NCBI RefSeq assembly: GCF_030272615.1
Contig: NC_081408.1
Location: forward strand, 66,226,546-66,290,545
Source: Cryptomeria japonica
Lineage: Eukaryota; Streptophyta; Pinopsida; Cupressales; Cupressaceae
Length of the DNA: 64,000 nt
Reading direction: 5' to 3'
Below are positions 36,091-47,889 of this stretch, piece after piece (position 1 is the stretch's first letter; each line of letters starts with the position of its first letter). The position numbers and the translations under genes were made by a program. The notes under the pieces were generated by a model. The model saw only the letters and a list, made by a program, of their open reading frames with translations, did no database searches and was not told the DNA's origin.

Positions 36091-38310
36091 ATGCCCATTG
36101 TTACTCGCTCTCAATGAAACAAACAAAGCAAAATGCAGCCGGAATCCATCATGAATCAAAGATTATCAAATCCTTTCGAGGGTCAGCATCTAGATGACAC
36201 CAAAATTTCTGAAGAACTTCTTCAAGAATGTGAAGAGAGCGCTTTGTTTCAAAAAATTGTGGAATGACTCATGGAGAATGACAAGGAAAAATACCTACTC
36301 ATTCTCACAAGCAAAGGGGTTAAAATTCCTAAAGACTTTGACACAGACATTTTTAAAACAAGATCTCAACATTAAAAATATCAAGAATGACAATGAGAGG
36401 AAGAGGCACGTGACCCTGAGCAAAATATTCCTAAACAAAATCTACCAGAACAAAATATACTTGAGAAAAACATCCCCAAGCAAAACATACCATTCCATAC
36501 CCCATTTCAGCCTAGAATTAATGCAAGGGAAGAATTCTTCCCTCGATAAAATAATGCCCCTTTGATTGCTCTTACTCAACAAATGCAAATATTGCAAAGA
36601 CAAATGCAAGACATGCAACAAGGTACAACAATATGGTACTCCTTAACTGAAATTTGTCCTTATCCGTTTGATAGAAGATTGAACATGGTACCTTTTCCTT
36701 CAAACTTAGATATTCCCAAATTTGACAAATATGATGGAAAAAGTGATCCCCATGATCATGTTTGATAATTTTGCACAATGAGTCTTTAATTTTCTCATGA
36801 TGATACCTATTTGATGAGGTTATTCCCAAGAAGCTTGGGCAGACAAAAAATGGAATGGTTATCCAAAATCACACCTCCCATCAGATCATTCGATGAACTA
36901 GTCAACAAATTCATAACTCAATATTCCTATAACATTCAACATGCTATCACCATGTTAGATGTCTATAACACCAAACATAAAAACAATGAAACATTCATGG
37001 TATTCCTTCAACGTTGGTGGCATATGGTTTTGAGATATCCTCATGATGTACCCAAAAAGGAAAAGATGGAAATTTTCATCAACAACTTGAATAGTGAGAT
37101 GAGTTACAGACTCAAACTCCAATGCATACCATCTTTTTCTAAATTGATTGAAAATGGCATCCAAGTAGAAGAGGCATGTGTCAAGAAAGGAACATTGAAA
37201 TTTTTTAAAGAAGGGACGAATTCATTGAACTACAACAACCAAAACAACAACAACATGGAAAAATCTAGATTCTGGACCAGAAACAAAAACAATGGAAATG
37301 AAGGAGGAACTGAATCAAATGATCCAAAATCAAAGAAACTCGTGCTTGCGTTATCAGGTAATCCTCAAGTTACAAAGAATCCCAAAGGTGCTAACCCAGG
37401 CACTAACACTTATACACAAAATACCAATCGCGATCAACTCAGCACAAACAATACCAACAATACCCAAAACAATAACACCGATAGAGGACATAATCCAAAC
37501 TCATAGGGTAACACAAACAACTTTTTGAAACACATTTATACACCACTAGGGCAATCACTAGAGTCAGCATTCAGAGAACTCCTAGCAAACAAAATTATCT
37601 CTTTACCCACAATTAGCAACTTTGAACCACAAATCAAACCACCCTAGTGGAATGACTCACACTTTTGTGATTTTGATCACAACAAAGGTCATCAGACAAA
37701 TGATTGCATGATGCTAAAAAACATTGTTCAAGACATGATCGATAGAGGTGATTTAATGGTCGATGGTCTCAAAACAAATGGTGACCACAGAGCTTTAAAA
37801 AATCCTCTTCCAAACTACAACAAGGATGGAGCTTCAACCTCAAACAATACACGTGGAGCTCGTATCAATCACATATACAATAACACCATCAATCACATAT
37901 CAGCTAAAGACAATCAAGTCAATGTTATCACAATCAAAGATAGATGTGAACACGAATCCGTCAATGTAACAACCAGAGCTCAAAAATATGTCTTGAAGGG
38001 ACATATGTCAACAACAAAAATGGTACCCAAAATTCAATATGATCTAGTCAGTCAACTACACAAAACTCCTGCTCAAATATCTATACTTGAGTTGCTGAAA
38101 CTTTCGCCAAAACACAAAGACATATTGGAACAAGCGTTACTAGAAACAAATGTACCACAAGATCTGGATGCTGACAAATTCCAAGCCATGGTGGCTCATA
38201 TGACAGGACCTCATAACCTCACCTTTTCTGAGCATGATAATATCTCCTTGAGCCATCCACACAATACTCCACTCCATATTGAAGTCATGGTCTCTAAACA
38301 CCGAGTCAAA
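36091..38310 (+). pseudogene. Gypsy (Tat) Gag, decayed
   Basis: The start is the ATG at 36091 ('MPIVTRSQ', then TGA). One frame can be followed through about ten stops to 38310. A Gln-rich segment ('IALTQQMQILQRQMQDMQQG') precedes the capsid ('LDIPKFDKYDGKSDPHDHV', 'IRSFDELVNKFITQYSYNI', 'NETFMVFLQRWWHMVLRYP'). An Asn/Thr-rich linker and a CX2DHX4HX4C-like knuckle ('FCDFDHNKGHQTNDCMML') follow. Several stops are TGA where an Arg CGA codon is expected. The ORF beginning at 36194 is out of frame; the true N-terminus reads 'MQPESIMNQRLSNPFEGQHL' near 36133. Confidence 0.85.
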
Positions 38311-39296
38311 TGAATATTAATAGATGGAGGAGTTGGACTTAATATTTGTACCTTCAAAATTATTTGTGCATTAGGCTTCTCTGAGGAGTCTATTGATCCA
38401 TGCAAAATGATCACTATAAAGGCATATGATGATGAAGAAATATCATCTAAAGGAACAGTGGTGTTGCCAATTCAGGTAGGACCAATACGAAAGGATACTA
38501 TGTGCTAGGTCTTAGATATAGACCTCACATACAATATCCTATTGGGTCAACCCTGGATACATGAAATGCAAGCAATACCTTCCACTTATCACCAATGTGT
38601 AAAATTCCCCTACAATGGGCAAGACGTTTCTATATCAGCTGATGTAGGTAATCAGAGAAAACTATCAAACTTGTCTCAATTATTAAAGACTTGTTCTCAC
38701 CCTACAACATGCCACTTCACAGAACTACTAGAGTCTTGGATAATACCTCTGAGATTGATTCCAATGAATATGAATGGGGCAATTGTTCTAATTTTACTGA
38801 AGATATTTGTGCAAATAACAGTAATACACCCATCTCTCAAGAAGAACATGGCACAAAATCTAGACCACTTGAATTTGGTCCACAAAATATCTATGATGCC
38901 AAGAAAAATGAGCAATGACATTATGAGAAAGTCTATATAGAAGATGATACCATCGAAGACCTTGACGAAATCCTTAACTTCTTTAACACCCCGACCAATC
39001 ATGATGATACTTCCATCCTGACACTTACAACAGTTGAACTTGATCCACCTAATGACTCCTAACCACTTATCTTTCCTAACCTCATAGATTGGGATGAACC
39101 TAAACTCATGATATACCAATTTTCCCAAATGACAAATCCATTATCCATTACTTAGGTACCATTAACTTAGAAATAGACTCTACTAGTGAACAAAGTAACG
39201 ATGTCTAGAACTAGGGGAGTGCCATGTCTCTCGGTCGCAAAAATGAGCAAACTAAAAGATCTACTACTGAAAACCAGTCAATGGTAGCAATAGATC
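38311..39296 (+). pseudogene. Gypsy aspartic protease and linker, decayed
   Basis: Begins with a TGA in the Gag frame, then 'ILIDGGVGLNICTF' (Asp-Gly-Gly active site as in Tat proteases), 'TVVLPIQVGPI' and 'ILLGQPWIHEMQAIPSTYH'. From about 38690 the protein-like frame shifts by one and continues as an acidic linker to 39296, where the nested element begins at AGATC. Confidence 0.8.
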
Positions 39297-40542
39297 TGTA
39301 GCATCCTAAAATTGTGACACTTGCAATTTTGACTGCATTTGGGTCTTCACGATGGCGATGCAACACTGAACCTGAATGGAGACCCCGAAACTTGTTCACG
39401 GCATCAAAAACTGCATTTTTCTGCACCCTGGCCTGATCCTCCTTGCACCCTGCTATCCCGAGAGGTGGGACCATGGCGCCCAGTGCCCTGGTCCCCCAGG
39501 ACCATGGCACCCAGCACCCTGGTCCCTGGCCCTATTTTGGGCCCGGTCTCTTATGGGGCTTTGGGTCTTTAAGTTTGCAAATTGGAAAATAATCTTCCTA
39601 GGTCGGCCTAAGGTCGGAAAAATCAGTCTTTCAACCCTAATTGGCAAGTATATAAACTACATTTCCCCTCTCAAAAAGGGTAGATGAAAAGAGGAAGGAC
39701 ATATGTGTACAAGACGTGGAAGCGATATTCAAACATTCAAGCATTCAAGCATTCAAGCATTCCTTCAAGCAATTGATCATTCTAAGTCTCCATTCAAGGC
39801 TAAGTGTTGCATTCAAGACAAGGATTCAACCATTGAAGAGGAGATCACATACCACATACAACATACAACATACAACAACATCTACACCTTCGCATGTAAG
39901 AATACAAACATTCTTACAACAAGGTACTAGTACTTGTTTTACATTACAATCATTTACATTTACAGCATTCTCATTTCTTGGTTAATTCCAAAACCGGGGT
40001 TTGACCTAAGGGCAAACCCCTAATCCCTAACCCCCCAATCGTCCTCTCTTTTCTATGTGTAGGTTGCAGGTACGCGGTTGTAATTGAAGATCTGGAATCC
40101 TTGTGCAGAGACGAACAGATCCCCCTTCGTTTCGCGGATTTTTCGGAGGACCGTGTGCACACCGGGCGCCATCGTCCTGTCAACTTTCGCTCAAATTTGC
40201 AGGACAGCATCATCTCAACATTTTACTGCTAATTCTAGGTCCGCAACTTCATCCTATATTCCTATCTCTGTTTATAAGTGAATCTTTCTCACTTTTTATG
40301 CATTCATAGCTTAATCCTTCTATCTACATTCTTTAGAAAAGAGGGTAGCCTTGTTGTCTTAACCCTTGAAACTCATTTAGAATCCAATCTTGCATTGTGT
40401 GGGATTGAATCTTGTGGGTTTCAACCCCTCTTTTGAATGTAAAGTCTCCCCTAAGTGAAAACCGTCAATCCTAAGTGACCCCCTTTCCCCTTGGAGTGGT
40501 GGGGGGAACACTTAGGGTTTGATCGCGGTTTTCCGCTTTACA
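39297..40542 (+). repeat. 5' LTR of the TR-GAG element
   Basis: Starts TGTAGCATCCTAAAATTG, ends CCGCTTTACA. It is 28 bp longer than the 3' LTR because a CCATGG..CCCTGGTCCC unit near 39473-39530 is duplicated. It contains an 8-bp repeat (CATTCAAG, three full copies from 39734). Confidence 0.95.
39649..39656 (+). promoter_or_regulatory. TATA box of the TR-GAG 5' LTR
   Basis: TATATAAA in AAGTATATAAACTAC, identical in the 3' LTR at 46219-46226. Confidence 0.7.
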
Positions 40543-40545
40543 TTT

Positions 40546-40561
40546 TGGTGAACCCGACGTG
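40546..40561 (+). other. primer-binding site of the TR-GAG element
   Basis: TGGTGAACCCGACGTG begins three bases after the LTR. Position fits a primer site; I do not assign the tRNA. Confidence 0.65.
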
Positions 40562-40940
40562 AACATCCTTTCTAATTATTCATGGTTAGATCTGAAAATT
40601 GGATGCCTTGATTACATTTCCATGTTTGATATTTTGCAAAGTTTAGAGGTTAATTGCATAAAAACCCTAAATTTTCTTTTTAGTAATTGAGCTTGTGAAA
40701 TGTTTAATTGTTTATGCTTGTTTCAGATCTACCCTTCTATTACAAATTGTCAATTCATATTTGTGCTTTAATTCTGAAAATTAAGTGGTTAAGTGTCAAA
40801 ACCCTAATTTTTAAAACCCTCTTGATTCAACCTTTGACCGATGATTTCACTGATCAAAACATCTCCAAATCAGCTGTAACTTTGGATTCCACAACAAAAT
40901 CATAATATCTTTCATCCCTAAAAATTTGGAAAAAAGTTGC

Positions 40941-41660
40941 GAGGACCGTGTGCACTCCGAGCGCCATCATCCCCGACATTTTTTCTGAAATTTCGGGAGT
41001 TACATCTTACTGTATTTTTCTGCTAAAATCCAAAATTTTGGCTGATTTTATCAATTCTAACACTTTCAAAATTAAAGTCAAAGTTGGTCTAGTGATTGCT
41101 CGGATTAAGGCTCCTAATCATTCAAAAATTGTTGAAATTGAAATTTTGTGTCAAAATTGTGTTCTTACTATCCTAAATCTGAAAAGTGTGTTGGCATTCA
41201 TTCGAAATTTCAGTGCTTTATTCAAATTCTTGCAATTTGTGACTTTCAAAATTAAGTGTTTAATTGCAACAACTTTGATTTCCGCTTTCAAAATTAAATT
41301 TTGCATGAAATTGAGTCAACCTTTAAATTTCAAAACTTGCATTGCTTTTGGTATTCCCTCTAAAATCATAAAATTCAAAATTTCAGTTTCCCTCTGTTTT
41401 TCAAAATTCAAATTTTGCATTTTTCAACAATCTGGGTAGGGTTCAATTTTGAGATTGCAACTTTAATTTGGCCTATCTACAGATCGTAAAATCACTCAAT
41501 TTTTTCAGATTAGCTTTAAAATCATCATAACTTTCATCCTTGAAAATTTCAAAAAAAGTTGCGAGGACCGTGTGCACTCCGAGTGCCACGATCCCTGAAA
41601 TTTTTTCCGAAATTTTGGGAGATTGTCGTGATTGCATTTAACAGCTTAAATCTAGGAGAT
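40941..41660 (+). repeat. duplicated leader block with a GTGCAC palindrome
   Basis: GAGGACCGTGTGCAC occurs at 40941-40955 and 41563-41577 in a longer similar context (preceded by AAAAAGTTGC, followed by TCCGAG, a variable base, then GCCA and a WTTTTTTC stretch). The same 15-mer is in both LTRs at 40146-40160 and 46716-46730. The leader therefore holds imperfect copies about 620 bp apart. Confidence 0.85.
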
Positions 41661-41721
41661 TGGCTGATTTTATTGAAATTTGCTACCTCTAAATTCAAAA
41701 TCTTCTCTCCCTCTCTAGTGC

Positions 41722-43246
41722 ATGAGTTTTACAACAATAAGCCCTACTTACACTATTCCCGTTAGACGAAGCCGTAGAATTAAGTCTTTCCAAGGTTTAA
41801 TTACTGAGGAGATGGAACCTAATTTGAATGGCCTTTTTAACGAGGACACAGGTAATTCCTCTAATCCTCCTAATGATGAAGAAGCTCTCCATGAGGTTTC
41901 TGTAGAGCAACTTTCAAAATTGGATAACCAATTTGATGATTTTCAGCAATGGATGTCTCAAGAGTATCCTGATAGTCAAGCTCTTTCATTAATTGAGGGT
42001 CTAAAATGTATGGTTCAAAGTGATAAGAATGGAATTGATATTTTGCGTGGTATTGCACACATTGTGGATTTGAATGTGATGCCTTTGAAGAGTTGTGCCA
42101 AAACTTTAGGTTATACACAACCTCCCACTCAAGTCAATCATTCTGTTCCTTTAACAACCTCTATTGCTAGTATGCCTACCTTTACATCAAACATAATGGC
42201 TACTTCTATACAAGACATTCCGCCTGTGATCACCAGTCATGGGGGAAATCCTTCTTCTTCAATTAACCCTCTACCTTCATTCAATCCAACTTCTTCATTC
42301 ATTCCTTCAATAAGTGTTCCTATTATATCTCCACAAATAAACATGATGTGAGGGGGCAATTCACTTAACCATTCCATTCCTCCTTGTAGTGTTCCTCCTT
42401 TCCAATCATCTCCTATGACTAACTATCATAGTGTCCCACCTCCTTACTCTCAATCAATACCTTCTTTCAATAACATAATACCTCCATCTCAATCTAACAC
42501 GTCTAATATGAACTCTTCAATTGCAAGCGACCATTAACAATCTTGCACAAACTGTCTCTTCTTTACAGCAACAAATTGCCTCTATGAATCAATCTAAGTT
42601 TAGTGTGCCCACATTTGATGTTGTGAGCCCACTTTCTCTTGACATTATTCGAGCTATCCCTCCTAAACATGTTGAAATCCTGCATTTGAAGCTTTATAAT
42701 GGTAAAGGTGATCCTCTAACACATGTTAAGACTTTTCAAACAATATGTACCGATTTTGCTTATGACCAAAGGTTGCTTGCAAAACTGTTTACTAGGACAT
42801 TAAGAGATAAAGCCCTACAATGGTATTGCTCATTGCCTTCTTATTCTATTACTTCTTTCGAACAACTTGCAAATGTTTTTATTCATCAATTTCAAAACAA
42901 TATAAGTCCTAAAGTTACTTTGATTGATTTAATGCATTGTAAACAAGGTGTTAAAGAAAAAGTGACTGATTTCATTGGTAGATATAAGCATTTGTATGCT
43001 CAAATCTCTTTTCCAGTGCCTGACAATGATATTCAAAGAATCTTTATTTCTAATCTACAAAAAGATATTCGAGACAAACTTCTATTTTCTGAGTTTACTT
43101 CTTTCCAACAGTTGTGTGCAACTCTTCACAATTATCAACTGACTGTGAGTCAAATGGAACAAGCAAATCCTATTGCTCCGAGTGATAAGGGTGATAGTAG
43201 TCAACAACCATTTGGGAAGTTTAAACCGAATAGAGAGTCCATTTAA
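41722..43246 (+). pseudogene. TR-GAG element Gag, nearly open
   Basis: Frame from the ATG at 41722 runs to a TGA at 42349 and on to 42537; near 42521-42535 the reading moves one frame over and continues to a TAA at 43244-43246. The capsid is a Gypsy Retrotrans_gag domain: 'LKLYNGKGDPLTHVKTFQ', 'LRDKALQWYCSLPSYSI', 'FEQLANVFIHQFQNNI', 'VTDFIGRYKHLYAQI'. The N-terminal part is acidic and then Pro/Ser/Thr-rich. Gag forms the particle that packages element RNA. Only one frameshift and two stops separate it from an open gene. Confidence 0.85.
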
Positions 43247-44251
43247 TTCAATGAAAACATCGTCAACAACAATGTGAATGCAGCATCAGGTGTGCCTCCT
43301 ATTTCTAAGTTTTTCAAGAAGGAAAGAAAGTTTACTCCTTTAAATGAATCATTGCATAGTATTATGAATAAGTTATTGGAACAAAATGTGCTTACTCTTC
43401 CTCCTATAAAGCAAATTGATCCTACAAAGATTAATTCACCCTATTTTGATAACAAATCTTTTTGTCAATTTCATCATCAACCTGGGCATGATACTGAAAC
43501 ATGTTTTTCTTTAAAGGGTAAAATTCAAGATTTGATTGATAATAATACTATCTCTGTTTCAGGAGTGAATGATAAAGGCAACACATCTGTAGCTCCTTCT
43601 AACCAAAATCTTAAGATTTTTACTGATCCATTACCTTCTCATACCTCTAATGCGATTGAGACTAATGATTCCTCTTTCTCATCTGATGGTCTTGTGTCTA
43701 TGACTCCGAATGTGACTAACTTTGTAGAGCAGCAAGAAAACCCTAAAGAACCTTCCATCACATTTGATTCTAGTGAAACTATCAGGGCACCTGATGGTCC
43801 TTTATATATAGTTTCAAAAGTCAAGAATACACCTTGCCGTGGAGTGCTTATTGACCCTTCTTGCATGGTTAATGTTATTACTGAAGAATTTCTCTTTACT
43901 TTGCAATTGAATCAAGTGATTTATGACAAAACAGATGTGATTGTGAAATTATTTGATGCATTTTCTTCTTCTGCAATTGGTTCTATTACATTACCTATTG
44001 AAGTTCATAACAAATCCCTTGATGTGAACTTTGCTATTATTCCTTCATCCAAACAATTTCGTGTGAAGCTAGGCTATCCTTGGCTATCTTCCATGAAAGC
44101 TATTGCTTCTCCTATTCATAAGTGTTTGAAATTTCCCCATAATGGTGAAGTTGTTACTGTCAATCATAGTCTCTTTAAACCAGCTGAAAGAACTTCTAGT
44201 GTTCCTATTGATTATTTTTGGCCTAAACAATTCCAATCTCTTCCACCGTGA
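43247..44251 (+). pseudogene. TR-GAG knuckle region and protease-like domain
   Basis: Continues the Gag frame after the TAA; open at 43274-44251 (325 codons). It has the Tat-type Cys/His motif 'FCQFHHQPGHDTETCFSLKG' and a retropepsin-like fold ('GVLIDPSCMVNVITEEFL', 'AIGSITLPIEV', 'VKLGYPWLSSMKA'). The active-site triplet after Asp is Pro-Ser instead of Gly-Gly or Ser/Thr-Gly, so catalysis is doubtful. It ends at a TGA (44249-44251) that fits CGA-to-TGA. Confidence 0.8.
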
Positions 44252-44293
44252 AGTGATCATCTTTTCAAATCTTATCAACAGTGGAAAACAGAT

Positions 44294-45154
44294 ATGATCC
44301 TATCTCTAAGTGAACCTAGAACACCCAAACTTGATATTCCTATCGTTCTTGAGAAGGAAGTTCTTCCTTTGAAAGATAAAACTAATGTCTTTCCTCAAGA
44401 AGATTCCCAACCCATTCCTATGGATGTGACTATGTCTATGTCTAATAAACTTTCTAAAAGTAGGCCTATACCTCCTCGCCATGATGGACTTGGTCTCCTT
44501 CCTAAACCAAATATTCCTCCTTTATATGGAGCAGTTCCTCCTCCTTCCTCTTATGGAGAGAAGAGACCTTCCTCTTCTCCTATTATCCAGCCTAAGAGAC
44601 CACAACCTAAACACCCAAGTGATAAGGATGAGAACATTCCTCCTCCTCAATCTTCTCCACTTCCTACTAAGACTAGACAAAACTATTCTACACGTGAACA
44701 CTGATGAAAGCGTTGTCTTAGAGCTCAGGCAGCTGCTTCTCAGACTTTGCAATCCCCAAAAACACCTTCAACAAGCATTATTCCATTTTCTCCAAAATCT
44801 CCTAAACATAAGATGCATGATGGTTTTGATCTTGTGCGAGTTAAAGATCCTATTTTTATAAATCTTGATGATGATATAGATGAAAATGTTATTCATGATG
44901 AAAATGTTACTTCTCTTGCTTCTGATAGTGAATACGAATATGTTGATGTTGATAACCATCTTTCTAACAAATTTTCTAAAGCACTTATCCTAGCTCCTAG
45001 ACAAGAACAACGTGGCTTGGAACATGAACATAGCCCTTGTTTGGATCTTGTGATAGCTCCATTTGCTATGTTGGATGTTCCTCCTCTAGCGTGTTTCCTG
45101 CCTTCCCAAAATATTGATCAGCAAGATCGGGGGGTAGATGACGTGCTAGACTAG
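44294..45154 (+). pseudogene. proline-rich C-terminal ORF of the TR-GAG element
   Basis: Same frame as the preceding ORF; open at 44294-44704 and, after two TGA codons, at 44747-45154. The first part is Pro/Ser/Lys-rich, the second acidic ('INLDDDIDENVIHDENV'). It occupies the place where reverse transcriptase would start. No enzyme motif is present and the function is unknown. Confidence 0.6.
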
Positions 45155-45882
45155 TTTCATTAGCATAGTAGACTCTCTCCTCCTCTCTTTTGTTACTTCT
45201 TCTATGTGTTATTCTCTTTCTTCTATTTGTTGTCCTTAGTGTTGTCTACTTGACGATGATGCAAAGCATTGAGATCTCTTTTGGTCTCTCTCATGTTGAC
45301 TCAAAAGACACATGTGTTCCCTTCTTCTAGGTGACCTTCCTTGATTGGGGAATGAAGAACAATTATGCATACATACATATGATATACATGAATTATCATA
45401 CAGCATACTGACCCCGAGGAAAGCGAAGTCACCTCGTGCTTTGTGTTTGTGTCTATTATCCTTGGGTTTATCTCACACTTGGGGGCTAAATCTTTGTGAT
45501 AACGTGCTCCGTTCCCTTCTCATTTCTTATGTGTATCACTACCTTAAAGCAATCACCCCCGTTGAGGCATGTGCGATCGCTTTAACGTAGGGGGGCATAC
45601 ACCCCATCTATCCCTTCAGGATACTTGAAAATTTCTTGGCGAACTTAGCTTTGCCTTGAAAATTTTTGATATTTTTCTTGCATGACTCATAGTGAGGGAA
45701 CCTTACTACTGACAGTCATGGTTCTCCCTCGTGATCTTCCCTTTTACTTTGTCAATCGAAGTCGTAAGATCCTTAGTCCAATGGGGGCTTGGTGTGTCTT
45801 TCCTCCTTGATGTGGTGAAAGTTTTTCAATGTTGTTTCCTTGTATTTTACCGGAAGTATGAACGTACGCTTATACTCCCGCT
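45155..45882 (+). other. 3' untranslated region of the TR-GAG element
   Basis: No supported ORF. It contains GC-richer blocks such as CGTAGGGGGGCATACACCCC (45586-45605), able to form a short hairpin. Confidence 0.5.
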
Positions 45883-45897
45883 AAAGTGGGGGCTAAA
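45883..45897 (+). other. polypurine tract of the TR-GAG element
   Basis: AAAGTGGGGGCTAAA abuts the 3' LTR. Confidence 0.75.
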
Positions 45898-47115
45898 TGT
45901 AGCATCCTAAAATTGCGACACTTGCAATTTCGACTGCATTTGGGTCTTCACGATGGCGATGCAACACTGAACCTAAATGGAAACCCCGAAACTTGTTGAT
46001 GGCATCAAAAACTGCATTTTTCTGCACCCTGGTCTGATCCTCCTTGCACCCTGCTGTCCCGGGAGGTGGGACCATGGTGCCCAGTGCCCTGGTCCCTGGC
46101 CCTATTTTGGGCCCGGTGTCTTATGGGGCTTCGGGTTTTTAAGTTTGCAAATTGGAAAATAATCTTCCTAGGTCGGCCTAAGGTCGGAAAAATCAGTCTT
46201 TCAACCCTAATTGGCAAGTATATAAACTACATTTTCCCTCTCAAAAAGGGTAGATGAAAAGAGGAAGGACATATGTGTACAAGACGTGGAAGCGATATTC
46301 AAACATTCAAGCATTCAAGCATTCAAGCATTCCTTCAAGCAATTGATCATTCTAAGTCTCCATTCAAGGCTAAGTGTTGCATTCAAGACAAGGATTCAAC
46401 CATTGAAGAGGAGATCACATACCACATACAACATACAACATACAACAACATCTACACCTTTGCATGTAAGAATACAAACATTCTTACAACAAGGTACTAG
46501 TACTTGTTTTACATTACAATCATTTACATTTACAACATTCTCATTTCTTGGTTAATTCCAAAACCCGGGTTTGACCTAAGGGAAAACCCCTAATCCCTAA
46601 CCCCCCAATCATCCTCTCTTTTCTGTGTGTAGGTTGCAGGTACGTAGCTATAATTGAAGATCGGGAATCCTTGTGCAGAGACGAACAAATCCCCCTTCGT
46701 TTCGCAGATTTTTCGGAGGACCGTGTGCACGCCAGGGGCCATCGTCCTGTCAACTTTCACTCAAATTTGCAGGACAACATCATCTTGACATTTTACTACT
46801 AATTCCAGGTCCACAACTTCATCCTATATTCCTATCTCTGATTATAAGTGAATCTTTCTCTCTTTTTATGCATTCATATCTTAATCCTTCTATCTACATT
46901 CTTTACAAAAGAGGGTAGCCTTGTTGTCTTAACCCTTGAAACTCATTTAGAATCCAATCTTACATTGTGTGGGATTGGATCTTGTGGGTTTCAACCCCTC
47001 TTTTGAATGTAAAGTCTCCCCTAAGTGAAAACCGTCAACCCTAGTGACCTCCTTCCCCTCTCCTCGGAGTGGTGGGGGGAACACTTAGGGTTCGCTCGTG
47101 ATTTTCCGCTTTACA
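45898..47115 (+). repeat. 3' LTR of the TR-GAG element
   Basis: Matches 39297-40542 with few substitutions and the 28-bp length difference noted there. Ends CGCTTTACA before AGATC. Confidence 0.95.
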
Positions 47116-47120
47116 AGATC

Positions 47121-47889
47121 ACAGAAAAGTAAAAATAAAGGATGCATCTGAGGGTGAAAACCTTTCTAAGGCACCTAAGGATGGGATACTTGACACTCTT
47201 CCTGAGCATTATCATGAGTGATCACCCATATTGATTGAGCCCACTCAATCAATCAATACTGGTACTATAGAAGCAACCAAAACTATACATCTTGCACAAT
47301 CTCTGATAGGGGAAGAAAGATCAGAATTTATTAAATTTTTGAAAGAAAAAAAATTAAATTTGCTTGGTCATATGTAGATATGCCCTGGATTAATCCACAA
47401 TTAATCATGCATCACTTGTCCATTTCTCTAGGAGCTAAGCCATTCAAGAAAAAACTGCAAAAGATGAATCCACATGTGGCACTCATGGTTAAAGTTGAAC
47501 CGAAGAAACTATTAGACATCGGATTTATTCCACCTATTGACTATGCTGAATGGATTTCCAAAATTGTACCAGTATCAAAACCAAATGGTAGTATCCAAAT
47601 CTGCACAAATTTCTGAGATGTCAACAAAGCCTGTCCAAAGGACAACTTTCCTTTGCCCAATATCAACATAATTGTAGACCTCACAGTAGGCCATGCAATG
47701 CTATCACTAATGGATAGTTTTTCAGGATATAATCAAATCAAGATAGCCCCAGAGGATCAAGATAGAATAGCATTTACCTATCCATGGGGAATGTACTATT
47801 GGAATGTCATGCCTTTTGGCTTAAAGAATGCAGGAGCAACTTATCAATGAGAAATGACAACAATCTTTCATGACATGATACATACCTTC
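47121..47889 (+). pseudogene. Gypsy reverse transcriptase, 5' part
   Basis: Resumes the host Gypsy pol after the nested element. 47380-47850 has 'LGAKPFKKKLQKMNP', 'IGFIPPIDYAEWISKIVPV', 'VNKACPKDNFPLPNI', 'LMDSFSGYNQIKIAPEDQ' and 'YYWNVMPFGLKNAGATYQ', the fingers-palm order of Gypsy RVT_1. Stops at about 47614 and 47848 are TGA where Arg is expected. The gene is cut at 47889 by the Copia insertion. Confidence 0.9.

Larger units (their letters stand above)
39297..47115 (+). mobile_element. gag-protease-only LTR element (TR-GAG type) nested in the Gypsy pol
   Basis: LTRs 39297-40542 and 45898-47115 are near-identical and the flanks are an exact AGATC duplication (39292-39296 and 47116-47120). 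A primer site follows the 5' LTR and GTGGGGGCTAAA precedes the 3' LTR. The interior encodes a Gypsy-type Gag and a protease-like domain, then a proline-rich ORF. There is no reverse transcriptase, RNase H or integrase. It must have moved with enzymes from another Gypsy element. High LTR identity makes it one of the younger insertions here. Confidence 0.95.

Noticed and set aside
36194-36565. 123-codon ORF at the Gypsy gag start
   Set aside because: Lys/Phe/Asn-rich in the wrong frame; the Gag N-terminus is readable in the frame starting at 36091.
39211-39572. ORFs on both strands around 39.2-39.6 kb and the copies at 45.9-46.2 kb
   Set aside because: They lie in the GC-rich part of the TR-GAG LTRs, repeat with them and have no protein features.
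44481-44861. 126-codon Leu-rich ORF
   Set aside because: Out-of-frame shadow of the proline-rich ORF of the TR-GAG element.
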